The notes under the pieces are model-generated. The model saw only the letters and a program-made list of their open reading frames with translations, was not told where the DNA came from and ran no database searches. A stretch of 64,000 bases of DNA, taken from NCBI GenBank assembly GCA_934636245.1, contig CAKUAI010000003.1:62001-126000 (forward strand). The letters run 5' to 3'. The stretch comes from an uncultured Coriobacteriales bacterium (lineage in GTDB: Bacteria > Actinomycetota > Coriobacteriia > Coriobacteriales > UMGS124). Positions 46,934-55,336 of this stretch are shown in pieces. A program made the position numbers and the translations under genes. Every line of letters starts with the position of its first letter. Position 1 is the stretch's first letter.

Positions 46934-49549
46934 ATGACGACCGACTGCTTCCGCACAACCGATCCCTTCCTGCGCCGCGCCTTTGCCGGCGAGGAGTTCC
47001 TCGTGTTCGACGGGGCGATGGGCACCATGCTGCAGGAGGCGGGCCTCAAGGCCGGCGAGCTGCCCGAGTTGCTCAACTTCTCCCATCCCGAGACCGTCAC
47101 GGCCATCCACCGCGCCTATGTGGAAGCGGGTGCCGACGTCATCTCGGCCAACACGTTCGGCGCCAACGCCCATAAGCTGGGCGACGCCGCCAGCGTGGAA
47201 GACGTGTTCGCGGCCGGTATCGCGTGCGCGCGCAAGTCGGGTGCCCGCTACGTGGCCGCCGACATCGGTCCCATCGGCGCCTTGCTCAAGCCCCTGGGCA
47301 CCATGGATTTCGACGAGGCGTACGACCTCTTTGCCCAGCAGGCGCGTGCCGCCCAGGCTGCCGGCGCCGACCTCTTCGTTGTTGAGACCATGACCGACCT
47401 GCTCGAGGCCAAGGCGGCGGTGCTTGCCTGCCTTGAGTGCACCGAGCTGCCCGTGGTGGCCACCATGACGTTCGGCGAAGACGGCTGCACCTTCCTGGGC
47501 ACGAGTCCCGAGATCTGTGCCATGACGCTGTCGGCCCTGGGCGTGCAGGCTGTGGGCATAAACTGTTCGCTGGGCCCCGACGCGCTTGCGCCCCTGCTCG
47601 CGCGCATGGCGCCCTTTGCTCGCGTGCCCCTCATGGTGCAGGCAAATGCAGGACTTCCGCGCATCGAGGACGGCCGTACCCTCTACGACATCGACGCCGA
47701 GGCCTACGCGCATGCGGCCGAGGCCCTGCTCGACGCCGGCGCCACCGTTGTGGGCGGCTGCTGCGGCACCTCGCCTGACTATATCGCCCGCATTCGCGCC
47801 CTCGTAAGCACGCGCGTGCCCATGCCCCCACAGGCCCGCGACGCGCATGCCTTTGCCGTGTGCAGCGCACAGAAGACGCTGGTCATGCAGGCGGGCAAGC
47901 CCTATGCCAACATCATCGGCGAGCGCATCAACCCCACGGGCAAGAAGCGCCTCAAGGAGGCTCTGCGCTCGGGTGACTTCGACTACGCGGTGGGCGAGGC
48001 ACTTGACCAGGCAGAACTCGGTGCCGACGCGCTCGATGTCAACGTGGGCCTGCCTGAGCTCGATGAGCCCCGCGTGCTCGTGGAGGTCATGGAGCGCATT
48101 CAGGCCGTGTGCGACCTGCCGCTGCAGATCGACTCCTCCGACCCCGAGGCCGTGCGCCGCGCCGTGCGCCGCTATGCGGGCAAGGCCCTCATCAACTCCG
48201 TGAACGGCAAGGCCGAGTCGCTTGAGGCCGTGCTGCCCATCGCCGCCCATTACGGTTGCGCCGTCGTGGGCCTTACGCTTGATGAAGACGGCATACCCGA
48301 GACGGCCGAGGGACGCCTGGCCATTGCGCGCCGCATTGTGCGGGCGGCCGAGGAAGCGAGCATTCCGCGGGAGGACGTGGTCATCGACTGCCTCGCCATG
48401 GCGGCCTCCACCAACCAACGCCAGGTTGCGCAGATCCTGCGTGCCATGCGCCTCGTGCACGAGGAGCTCGGCGTGCGCTGCGTGCTGGGCGTGTCCAACA
48501 TCAGCTTCGGCCTGCCCCAGCGCGAGATGGTCAACGCGGTGTTCCTCTCGCAGGCCTTTGCCGCCGGGCTCGACCTAGCCATCATGAACCCCAAGTCGCG
48601 CCGTATGTGCGACGTGGTGGCCACGCAGCGCGTGCTCAACGCTCAGGACGAGGGCGCAGCGGCTTTCATCGAACGCTACGCCCAGGCCCCGAACCCCTAT
48701 GACGCTCCGGCTCCCGTGCAGGGCGGCGCTGCTGTGGGTGCGCAGGTGAGTGGGGCTGGGGCCGCCGGGGTATCCGCGAAGGGTACGCAGGTGAGTGGGG
48801 CTGGGGCTGCCGGGGTGTCCGTGACGGGCATGCAGGTAGATGGGGCTGCGGGCTCGGGTGCGACCATGCCTACGAGTGCTGTCGCATCGCAGGCTGTGGC
48901 CGACGGCGTGTGCGACGGGGCAGACGCCCTGTCTCGCGCGCGTCATCTCATCCTCACCGGTCGCAAGGCGCAGATGGAGGCGGTGACCCGCGAGCTTCTT
49001 GCCAGCCGCGACGCGCTGGAGGTTATCGACGGCTGCTTCATCCCCGTGCTTGATGAGGTGGGTGCCAAGTTCGAGCGCGGCGAGCTCTTCTTGCCCCAGC
49101 TCATGGCTTCAGCCGAGGCGGTCAAGGTGGGCTTCGACACCGTGAAGGCATGCGTGCCTGCCGGTGCCGCCCAGGACAAGGGCGACATCGTGCTCGCCAC
49201 CGTGAAGGGCGACATCCACGACATCGGCAAGAACATCGTGAAGATGCTGCTCGAGAATTACGGCTACCGCGTGCACGACCTGGGCCGCGACGTGGCGCCC
49301 GAGGCGGTGCTCGAGTGCGTGCAGGCAACGGGCGCGCGCCTTGTGGGCCTGTCTGCCCTTATGACCACCACCGTGCGTTCCATGGAGCAGACCGTTGAGC
49401 TGCTGCATCGCGAGGTGCCCGGCGTCAAGGTCATGGTGGGCGGCGCCGTGCTCACGCCCGAATACGCAGCCACAATGGGCGCCGAGTACTACGCCAAAGA
49501 CGCCGCCGAGTCCGCCCGCATCGCCGGGGAGTTCTTCGCAGGGAAATAG
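46934..49549 (+). CDS. metH: Cobalamin-dependent methionine synthase (lacking the activation domain)
   Basis: An 871-residue MetH. Homocysteine domain: LVFDGAMGTMLQEAGLKAGE and GGCCGTSPDY zinc ligands. Pterin domain: NIIGERINPTGKKRLKEALR and DALDVNVGLPELDEPRVLVE. Cap and cobalamin domain: LEVIDGCFIPVLDEVGAKFE and GDIHDIGKNIVKMLLENYGY (DxHxxG). The reactivation domain is absent and supplied by the previous gene. A low-complexity linker around residues 600-650 contains two exact-period 15-residue repeats (QVSGAGAAGVSxxG). ATG 46934 has a gtgagg ribosome site; an in-frame GTG at 46922 is less likely. Confidence 0.95.
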   Translation: MTTDCFRTTDPFLRRAFAGEEFLVFDGAMGTMLQEAGLKAGELPELLNFSHPETVTAIHRAYVEAGADVISANTFGANAHKLGDAASVEDVFAAGIACARKSGARYVAADIGPIGALLKPLGTMDFDEAYDLFAQQARAAQAAGADLFVVETMTDLLEAKAAVLACLECTELPVVATMTFGEDGCTFLGTSPEICAMTLSALGVQAVGINCSLGPDALAPLLARMAPFARVPLMVQANAGLPRIEDGRTLYDIDAEAYAHAAEALLDAGATVVGGCCGTSPDYIARIRALVSTRVPMPPQARDAHAFAVCSAQKTLVMQAGKPYANIIGERINPTGKKRLKEALRSGDFDYAVGEALDQAELGADALDVNVGLPELDEPRVLVEVMERIQAVCDLPLQIDSSDPEAVRRAVRRYAGKALINSVNGKAESLEAVLPIAAHYGCAVVGLTLDEDGIPETAEGRLAIARRIVRAAEEASIPREDVVIDCLAMAASTNQRQVAQILRAMRLVHEELGVRCVLGVSNISFGLPQREMVNAVFLSQAFAAGLDLAIMNPKSRRMCDVVATQRVLNAQDEGAAAFIERYAQAPNPYDAPAPVQGGAAVGAQVSGAGAAGVSAKGTQVSGAGAAGVSVTGMQVDGAAGSGATMPTSAVASQAVADGVCDGADALSRARHLILTGRKAQMEAVTRELLASRDALEVIDGCFIPVLDEVGAKFERGELFLPQLMASAEAVKVGFDTVKACVPAGAAQDKGDIVLATVKGDIHDIGKNIVKMLLENYGYRVHDLGRDVAPEAVLECVQATGARLVGLSALMTTTVRSMEQTVELLHREVPGVKVMVGGAVLTPEYAATMGAEYYAKDAAESARIAGEFFAGK
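48740..48829 (+). repeat. Two 45-bp direct repeats in metH
   Basis: 48740-48784 and 48785-48829 are near-identical 45-base units encoding QVSGAGAAGVSAKG-type repeats; a partial third unit begins at 48830. They lengthen the linker between pterin and cobalamin parts and are in frame, so they look like slippage products. Confidence 0.85.
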
Positions 49550-50186
49550 CCGCTGGATTGCTGGCTGGAGTGGCGCTCGGGCATCTTGCGCTGCGGCAAT
49601 ACGGCGGTGCTTGCCAAGGCGGTGTTCGAGAAGCGGGCAATACGGCTGTGCCGGTTACTGGGCAATACGACAACGCCCGCTGTGCAGCATGCGGCAAACT
49701 CACTGGGAGGGGTCGACGCCCCTCCTTTTTTGTATGGAAGGCCGTGGGCTGGGCCAGACGCCGCCTCCCACTTTTTGGCGCGCGATGGCCTGAGAGTTTG
49801 CCTTTCCCCTCTTAACTGCCAGGCGATGTGCCATGAATCCGTCCGAATTGCCTCTTCGGCGAGCGATGGGTTGAAGATTCCAACGTTTTTTCTCGGCAAA
49901 GGGACCTTTTCCTTCGTATATTTCAACCTGTCGCTCGCAGGGCAAGCCCTTGCGGGCGCCGGGTGCCTTGCAGCCTGTGCGCAAAGTGATGGAGTTTTGC
50001 GGCAGGCTATTATGTGCGCCGCGCCGCTTCACTAAACTGCATGCTTGCTCAAAAGCTGCCGGCAGCGTTCACGCCGGGCTTGTCGCATCCGTGTGCCCAG
50101 AACGAGGCCGGATGGGGAAGCGCGTTTCGGCTGCGAGCCCCGGTGCGCCACGGTTTGGCGCGTGTCATCAAAGGAGCTTCAACCGC
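49550..50186. other. Intergenic region between metH and the MFS-CBS gene
   Basis: No supported gene in this 637-base stretch. It contains the metH terminator (49706-49732), a copy of the CTCCCACTTTTTGGCGCGCG box (49765-49784) followed by GCCTGAGAG as before metF, and a long leader ending in a good ribosome site (aaaggag) for 50187. The leader after 49785 (about 400 bases) could hold a regulatory RNA, but I could not match it to a known riboswitch. Confidence 0.5.
49706..49732 (+). terminator. Rho-independent terminator after metH
   Basis: GGAGGGG (49706-49712) pairs with CCCCTCC (49719-49725) around TCGACG and is followed by TTTTTTG. It lies about 157 bases after the metH stop and ends the methionine operon. 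Confidence 0.85.
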
Positions 50187-52295
50187 ATGAATGCAAATGC
50201 AACCGGTGCCGTGAAGGGTACCAGTTATGTCCCGCTGCTGGGTGTGCTGTACGCCGCCGCCTTCCTCGCGGGATTCAACGAGAACCTGGTGAACATGGGC
50301 CTCATGTCCATCATGGGGGAGTACGGAGTCGACTCGGTCACGGCCCAGTGGCTGGTCACGGGCTATATGATTGCCTCCACCGTTGTGGTCATGTGCATGG
50401 CCTTCTTCTATCGCCGCTTTGAGCTGCGCAAACTCTTCTTTGTGGGGGCCATCTTGTGCGTGGTCGGCTCGGCGATGGGCCTTTTTTCGATGAACTTCGC
50501 CTTCCTGCTCGTGGCGCGCCTTATTCAGGCCGTGGGCGCGGGCATGTTCATCCCCATGATGATGAACACCATTCTCGTCGTCACGCCCAGGAACAAGCTG
50601 GGCACGTTCATGTCCATCGGCGGGTGCATGATCAGCTTCGGCCCGGCGTTTGCGCCCGTGGTGTGCGGCTGCCTTGTCACCGCCTTTGGCTGGCACTCCG
50701 TGTTTGTCGTGCCGCTCGTGGGCATGGTGGTGATCGCCCTTTTGGGCATGGTGTTCCTGCGCAACCTGGGCACTTCTGAGGTCCATCTCGATGTGCCGAG
50801 CGCATGCTTGTCGGCCGTGTTCCTCTTCACGCTGTCGTTCGGCCTGGCCCAGGTCATGGCGCAGCCGGTTGTGGGCATCGCGTCGCTTGCGGTGGCCATT
50901 GCCTCGGCGGTCGTGTTCGTCGTGCGCCAGACGCGCTGCGCCTTCCCGCTCATCGACGTCACGCCGATGAAGAGCATCCGTTTCTGGCCTGCCACCGTGC
51001 TCGTGGTGGTGGCCATGATGATTATGTTCTCGCTTTCGGTGCTGCTGCCCCTGTACTTTGAGGGCGCCCTGGGCATGTCCGCGTTTGCAGCCGGTCTCGT
51101 GATCCTCGTGCCCGTGCTCGTGAACACCGGCTTCACCCTCGTCGCCGGCCGCATCATGGACAAGCGCGGCGAGTGGCCGCTGCTGCCCGCGGGCTTTGCG
51201 CTCGCCGCCCTGGGCACGGCCGCCATGGCGTTCGTTGCCCCCAGCCAGTCGGCCCCGGCGCTCTTTGTCGCCGCGCTCTTCGTGTACTGTGGCATCGGCC
51301 TTGTGTTTTCGCCCTCGCAGACTGCGGGCCTCAAGACGCTGCCCCCTCAGCAGAATCCCTTCGGCGTGGCGCTCATGACCACGTTCGTGCAGGTTGCGGC
51401 CTGCGTTGGCCCTGCTCTCTTTACTGGTGTGCTGTCGAGTGTGCAGGGCGGCGCCATCGCCGGCGGCGCCGATGCGGGCCTGGGGTGCGCCCTGGGCTTC
51501 GCCGCTGCCATCGAGGTGGCTGCCGGCATTGCCTTCGTCGGCCTAGCGGTGGCGTTCGTGTACTCGCTTGCTGCCCATAGGCGCGCGACTCAGGCGCCTG
51601 CCGCCGCGGGCGCTGGTATGGCGGGCGCTGGCGTGGTGGGCGCTCCTGTGGGCCACGGCCCCCAGGGTGGCGTGCCTGCGGGCGTGGCGGCCACGCCCGC
51701 GACCCGTGCCGCGGTGTGCGAGGGTGCGGCCGACGAGCCTGGTCGCGCCGCTCAGACCGACGCCGCGGCGCGTGCGTGCGCGGCAGACGAGCTTAATCTC
51801 GGCGTCCAGGCCGGCACCGCGGCCAACCTTTCTGCCGCGACGCTCGCCGACATTATGGAGCGCGAGCCGTACGCCGTGGCGGCCGACGCCCCTGTGAGCG
51901 AGGCCATGCGTGCCCTCGTCGAGCACCAGGTGAGCGGCCTTCCCCTCGTGGATGCCCAGGGCCATGTGTGCGGCTTTGTGTCCGACGGCGACATCATGCG
52001 CTACCTTGCTGACAAGACGCCCGCTTTCACCAGCTCGTATGTGTTCCTCGAGGCTGCCAACAACCAGTCCATCGACGAGCGCCTGCACGAGTTCATGGTG
52101 CTGCCCGTGGCTGAGATTGCCACCGACAAGGTCGTGAGCCTGCCGGCCAGCACCACGCTCAAGGATGCCTGCCAGACGCTTGCCCAGCATAAGTTCAAGA
52201 AGGTTCCCGTTGTGGACGAGGCCGGCCGCATGGTCGGCGTCGTCAGCCGCTCCAGCATCCTGCGCCGCGCCATGGAGAGCTATCTGGAGAAGTAA
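50187..52295 (+). CDS. MFS (DHA2-type) transporter fused to a CBS-domain pair
   Basis: A 702-residue fusion. The first 470 residues form a 14-helix DHA2-type exporter (such as AGFNENLVNMGLMSIMGEYG, ARLIQAVGAGMFIPMMMNTI, and MDKRGEWPLLPAGFALAALG). An alanine/glycine-rich linker follows (residues 470-555), then two CBS motifs (IMEREPYAVAADAPVSEAMR with GLPLVDAQGHVCGFVSDGDI, and TDKVVSLPASTTLKDACQTL with KKVPVVDEAGRMVGVVSRSS). CBS pairs bind adenosine ligands, so export may respond to energy or AdoMet state. ATG 50187 has aaaggag upstream. Substrate unknown. Confidence 0.9.
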   Translation: MNANATGAVKGTSYVPLLGVLYAAAFLAGFNENLVNMGLMSIMGEYGVDSVTAQWLVTGYMIASTVVVMCMAFFYRRFELRKLFFVGAILCVVGSAMGLFSMNFAFLLVARLIQAVGAGMFIPMMMNTILVVTPRNKLGTFMSIGGCMISFGPAFAPVVCGCLVTAFGWHSVFVVPLVGMVVIALLGMVFLRNLGTSEVHLDVPSACLSAVFLFTLSFGLAQVMAQPVVGIASLAVAIASAVVFVVRQTRCAFPLIDVTPMKSIRFWPATVLVVVAMMIMFSLSVLLPLYFEGALGMSAFAAGLVILVPVLVNTGFTLVAGRIMDKRGEWPLLPAGFALAALGTAAMAFVAPSQSAPALFVAALFVYCGIGLVFSPSQTAGLKTLPPQQNPFGVALMTTFVQVAACVGPALFTGVLSSVQGGAIAGGADAGLGCALGFAAAIEVAAGIAFVGLAVAFVYSLAAHRRATQAPAAAGAGMAGAGVVGAPVGHGPQGGVPAGVAATPATRAAVCEGAADEPGRAAQTDAAARACAADELNLGVQAGTAANLSAATLADIMEREPYAVAADAPVSEAMRALVEHQVSGLPLVDAQGHVCGFVSDGDIMRYLADKTPAFTSSYVFLEAANNQSIDERLHEFMVLPVAEIATDKVVSLPASTTLKDACQTLAQHKFKKVPVVDEAGRMVGVVSRSSILRRAMESYLEK

Positions 52296-52345
52296 GTAAG
52301 GCGCCGCTGCCCTTTGCCTGGCTCAATCAAACGCGCCAAGTCTGA

Positions 52346-52396
52346 CCGCCCCGCATGCTCCCGCTGATTCCTGCGAGCATGCGGGGCGGTTTTGTT
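52346..52396 (+). terminator. Rho-independent terminator after the MFS-CBS gene
   Basis: CCGCCCCGCATGCTC (52346-52360) pairs perfectly with 52375-52389 across a 14-base loop, followed by TTTTGTTTG. It is 50 bases past the transporter's stop. Confidence 0.9.
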
Positions 52397-52836
52397 TGTT
52401 GGCGTGAAGGGGGCGTTGGAGGAGGCTGGCGTCGAGGAAGCCCGACGTTGGGACGGCGGAGCGGGGGGTCGTGCGCGAGTCCGTACAGAGGCCGAGCACC
52501 TCCCTGTCATCAGGCACGGGGCCTTCTCGTAAGCCAGCCTCTGCATGCGAGGAACCTGAGCGTAAGCAAGCCGGCCCCCATGCGAGGAGCCTTCGCGTAA
52601 GCCGGCCCCTGCATGTGAGGAACCTGCGCGTATAAGCCAGCCCCTGCATGTGAGGAACCTGCGCGTATAAGCCAGCCCCTGCATGCGAGGAACCCGCACG
52701 TAAGCCAGCGTCTGCATACGGGGGCTTATTGGGCGTGTTCGGCGGCTGCGGCCTCGACGCCACGGGGTCGCCTGCTCTTGTTGTCCGTCCCATCCCGTAC
52801 AGTTGCACCCAATGTGCGCGAGATGGGAGGCAAGGC
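52397..52836. other. Non-coding region with degenerate tandem repeats
   Basis: No supported gene. The first part (52397-52520) is G-rich and featureless. The second part holds the 31-36 bp tandem repeats listed separately. The last 100 bases lead to the ribosome site (gggaggcaaggc) of the gene at 52837. Confidence 0.5.
52521..52716. repeat. Tandem repeats of 31-36 bp (about six units)
   Basis: Units share the core gcccctgcatgtgaggaacctgc then gcgtataagcca with variation. Two adjacent units (52605-52674 region) are nearly identical; flanking ones are degenerate. There are no unique spacers, so this is not CRISPR. It may be a minisatellite or a repeated extragenic element. Confidence 0.75.
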
Positions 52837-53208
52837 ATGACGGTGGCGCAGGGACACAGGCTCGAGTTCGGCGATTTGACGGGAGTGGGGCTCGAGGGTT
52901 CTCACCAGGTCCATTGGCAGTATGTCGAGGTGGAGGCCACGATACAGCCCAGCGGTTTCATTGTGCCAAAGGTCCTGATTTGGCCCGACGGCAGGCGGTT
53001 CCCCATCTCGCGCATCTCCAAGTGCCAGATGAGGGACCGGGACAACACCTGGTACTACGAGGTCGTGATAGGCAGGGCGACCAAGCAACTCTGGTACAGG
53101 CACGGCGCCTTCTTTGTCTGCGTCCCCGAGGGCGGCATCCTGCACGGCGGCGAGCCCCCGAGCATGGACCGCTACGAGCTGCGCAAACGCTATGGATTCA
53201 ATGCCTAG
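52837..53208 (+). CDS. Conserved-looking hypothetical protein
   Basis: The 123-residue soluble protein starts MTVAQGHRLEFGDLTGVGLE and contains a compact beta-rich segment: VEVEATIQPSGFIVPKVLIW, PDGRRFPISRISKCQMRDRD, TWYYEVVIGRATKQLWYRHG. The G+C codon pattern and a gggaggcaaggc ribosome site support translation. No function is recognised. Confidence 0.7.
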   Translation: MTVAQGHRLEFGDLTGVGLEGSHQVHWQYVEVEATIQPSGFIVPKVLIWPDGRRFPISRISKCQMRDRDNTWYYEVVIGRATKQLWYRHGAFFVCVPEGGILHGGEPPSMDRYELRKRYGFNA

Positions 53209-53220
53209 GTCCAGGTTTCG

Positions 53221-53332
53221 CTGCGCGCTTCAGCGGTCTGCCTGCGCGTTTTAGCGGTTTGCCCGCGCGCTTCAGCGGCTGGCCTGCGCGCTTCAGCGGT
53301 CTGCCCTCGCGCTTCAGCGGCTGGCCTGCGCC
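53221..53332. repeat. Five 21-bp tandem repeats
   Basis: Units begin at 53221, 53242, 53263, 53284 and 53305 with consensus ctgcgcgcttcagcggtctgc. The last unit overlaps the 3' end of the LuxR gene (stop at 53314), so unit gain or loss would alter its C terminus. It lies between convergent genes. Confidence 0.85.
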
Positions 53333-55017
53333 CCGTATTCTTCCCGGCATGCCTCAAGCACGTCGAGCATCTCTTGCTGAGAGTGAACGTCGAGCTTGTG
53401 GTAGATGCGTGCGACGTGCGTTTTGGCTGTTTGTAGCGAGATACCTAGTGTGTCGGCGACGTCTTGCCTGGTGTGCCCCCGTCCAATCAGGGCGAGGACC
53501 TCGATTTCCCTCGGCGAAAGATCATAGCGCGCTCCCACGAGCCTCATGAGCTGCTCGTAGTTGGGGGAGTTGCCCACATTCACCTGCTCACCGGGCCGTA
53601 TCTCGGCCCACGCGAGCGCAGGGCGCTCGAACATGACGACTACCAGGAGCGCCAGCAGCATCGCCATGCCGGATGCAAGCGTCAGCGCCATGGGGCTCGC
53701 GCATGTTCCGCCGTCAGCGAAGGCGCAAATCCACAGCGCAGATCCCACGGCCTGACCTGCTTGCACGGTGCCCAGGCCCCCGCCGATCGTTGCCAAAGCC
53801 GGAAGGCTGTGCCTCAGCCGGGGCGAGCCGAGCAAGGGCCACAGCAGCACGAAGAAATACTGGTAGCCCAGCGCATGGATTCCCGGGCCGACGAAGCCGT
53901 AAGCTGGGAAGGGGAGCAACAGGTACGAGACGGCCATCAGGGGGAGCGCGACCTTGAACGTGAGGCTCCACGCGCCCATGTTCAGCCTGAAGTGCGATAG
54001 GTAGGCAAGCGCTGCGGCCATGAATGTGCCAAGCACCACAAACAAGCAACTGACCTGGTAGAACGAATCAGGGAGCAGCTCGTAGGACGTTCCTACAAAT
54101 CCAGACGACATACCCATGACAAAGCAAATCGTGCAAAGCTGCAGCGGAGGCTTGAGTCGCTTGATGTCAGGAGGCCTCGGGCTTCTTTCGAGGGCCGCAT
54201 TCTCGTTGTCTGGTTGTTCGGGATTCTCCCCGCGACTCGCATGGTCATTGCCGAGGGGCCGGGAATTCTTTTTGTGAGCCGCACGTCCGCTGCTGAAGGA
54301 CTCGAGAGCCCGTTCATGAGGCAGATGTTCGTTCAGGGCTGCTCCGGGCTCTTCTTTGGAAGTCGCGCTTCTGTTGTCGAGCGCCTGCGATTCTCCCATG
54401 CAGGTCATGCTCTCGCCGCCGTCACTGCTGCGCGCGGAAACCTCGCGCGAGCCCTGAGTCTCGGCGGAGGCTGCCAGGCAAATCAGGGGGCAGACGAGGC
54501 CGATTGTGCGGCCTATGCAGTCAGGCAAGAAGTGGCAGGCAACCATGAAGGCTGCCGAGATAGCGAGCGCGGCAACGATGTGCGCGAGCGACGCGCGTGT
54601 GCCGAGGTGGGACGTGAGCGAGCAGAAGAGGCACAGCAGCAGCCCCTGCCCAATGCCTGTGAGCACCCCGGAAGCGAGCGCGAGCACGGCCAGCTCCTCG
54701 CCTGCGCCGATCGGGGTGAGAACGAGCGCGGCGGCCGTTCCGAGCAGGGCGCAAAGCGAGCCGATGAATCTCATGCCCTTGTGGAGGTCGCGGGGATGGC
54801 CGCACCGGTTGCGCAGAGCGAGCGTGCATATCACCAGGGACGCCACCGCGGCGACCCCTGAATGTGCAAGCCAACGACTGTTGGCCGTCGCCATATCGAA
54901 GCCGCTCAGCGAGTAGCAGCCGCCCTCGTAGTGCAGCCATGTCCAAAGAACCAGGCAAGAAATGCCAGCGACCAGTGCCTTGTCAAAGACGCCGGTGCGC
55001 TCGTCCGCCTCATCCAT
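53314..55017 (-). CDS. LuxR-family regulator with 12 predicted membrane helices
   Basis: A 567-residue protein. The N-terminal 500 residues form two sets of hydrophobic helices (VFDKALVAGISCLVLWTWLH to LPDCIGRTIGLVCPLICLAA, and LQLCTICFVMGMSSGFVGTS to MALTLASGMAMLLALLVVVM) split by a polar linker of about 85 residues (near 205-290). The C-terminal domain is a LuxR helix-turn-helix: YDLSPREIEVLALIGRGHTR, QDVADTLGISLQTAKTHVAR. These membrane-LuxR proteins are numerous in Eggerthellaceae and usually pair with reductase genes. It is divergent from the flavoprotein at 55337. ATG 55017 follows aaggggggat. Confidence 0.9.
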   Translation of the reverse strand: MDEADERTGVFDKALVAGISCLVLWTWLHYEGGCYSLSGFDMATANSRWLAHSGVAAVASLVICTLALRNRCGHPRDLHKGMRFIGSLCALLGTAAALVLTPIGAGEELAVLALASGVLTGIGQGLLLCLFCSLTSHLGTRASLAHIVAALAISAAFMVACHFLPDCIGRTIGLVCPLICLAASAETQGSREVSARSSDGGESMTCMGESQALDNRSATSKEEPGAALNEHLPHERALESFSSGRAAHKKNSRPLGNDHASRGENPEQPDNENAALERSPRPPDIKRLKPPLQLCTICFVMGMSSGFVGTSYELLPDSFYQVSCLFVVLGTFMAAALAYLSHFRLNMGAWSLTFKVALPLMAVSYLLLPFPAYGFVGPGIHALGYQYFFVLLWPLLGSPRLRHSLPALATIGGGLGTVQAGQAVGSALWICAFADGGTCASPMALTLASGMAMLLALLVVVMFERPALAWAEIRPGEQVNVGNSPNYEQLMRLVGARYDLSPREIEVLALIGRGHTRQDVADTLGISLQTAKTHVARIYHKLDVHSQQEMLDVLEACREEYGAQASR

Positions 55018-55336
55018 ATATCCCCCCTTGCTTGCACCCAGTCTAGGGGAAGCTGAAAGCGGGGGCAAGTCAGCGTTCGGCTGGGCACCCTCTAAGACGA
55101 GGCAAGCGCCGTGCCTGTCCTAAAAAACTGCCTGCTCATCGTGTCAATCGCCCTGTCATATTGACGGTCCTCAATACGCGTGGTGAGCCGAATCAATACC
55201 GAAGGGTCAGGACTTTATGGCGCGGCTCGCATAGGCTGGGGGTACTGGGCGGGTGGGCGAAGTCAGGCTGAGGGAAGCGGCTCTGCGCGCCCCGCCGCGC
55301 AGGTGGAATCTATAAGGCACGGGAAGGGAGTCTAGA
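55018..55336. promoter_or_regulatory. Divergent control region between LuxR gene and flavoprotein
   Basis: Some 319 bases without a gene. It should contain promoters for both directions. I see short inverted and direct repeats (for example TGTCAATCGCCCTGTCATATTGACG around 55140-55165, which includes the pair GTCAAT/ATTGAC) that could be a regulator site. The plus-strand gene has a cgggaagggag ribosome site. Confidence 0.45.

Noticed and set aside
46676..48460. 594-residue minus-strand frame over metH
   Set aside because: Antisense of metH; histidine/glycine-rich composition is typical of high-G+C shadow frames.
49785..50186. A riboswitch in the long leader of the MFS-CBS gene
   Set aside because: I compared it from memory with TPP, SAM, cobalamin, glycine and guanidine patterns and saw no convincing match; it remains only an untested leader.
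52521..52716. Tandem repeats as a possible CRISPR array
   Set aside because: Units touch each other without unique spacers and vary in length, and no cas genes are near.
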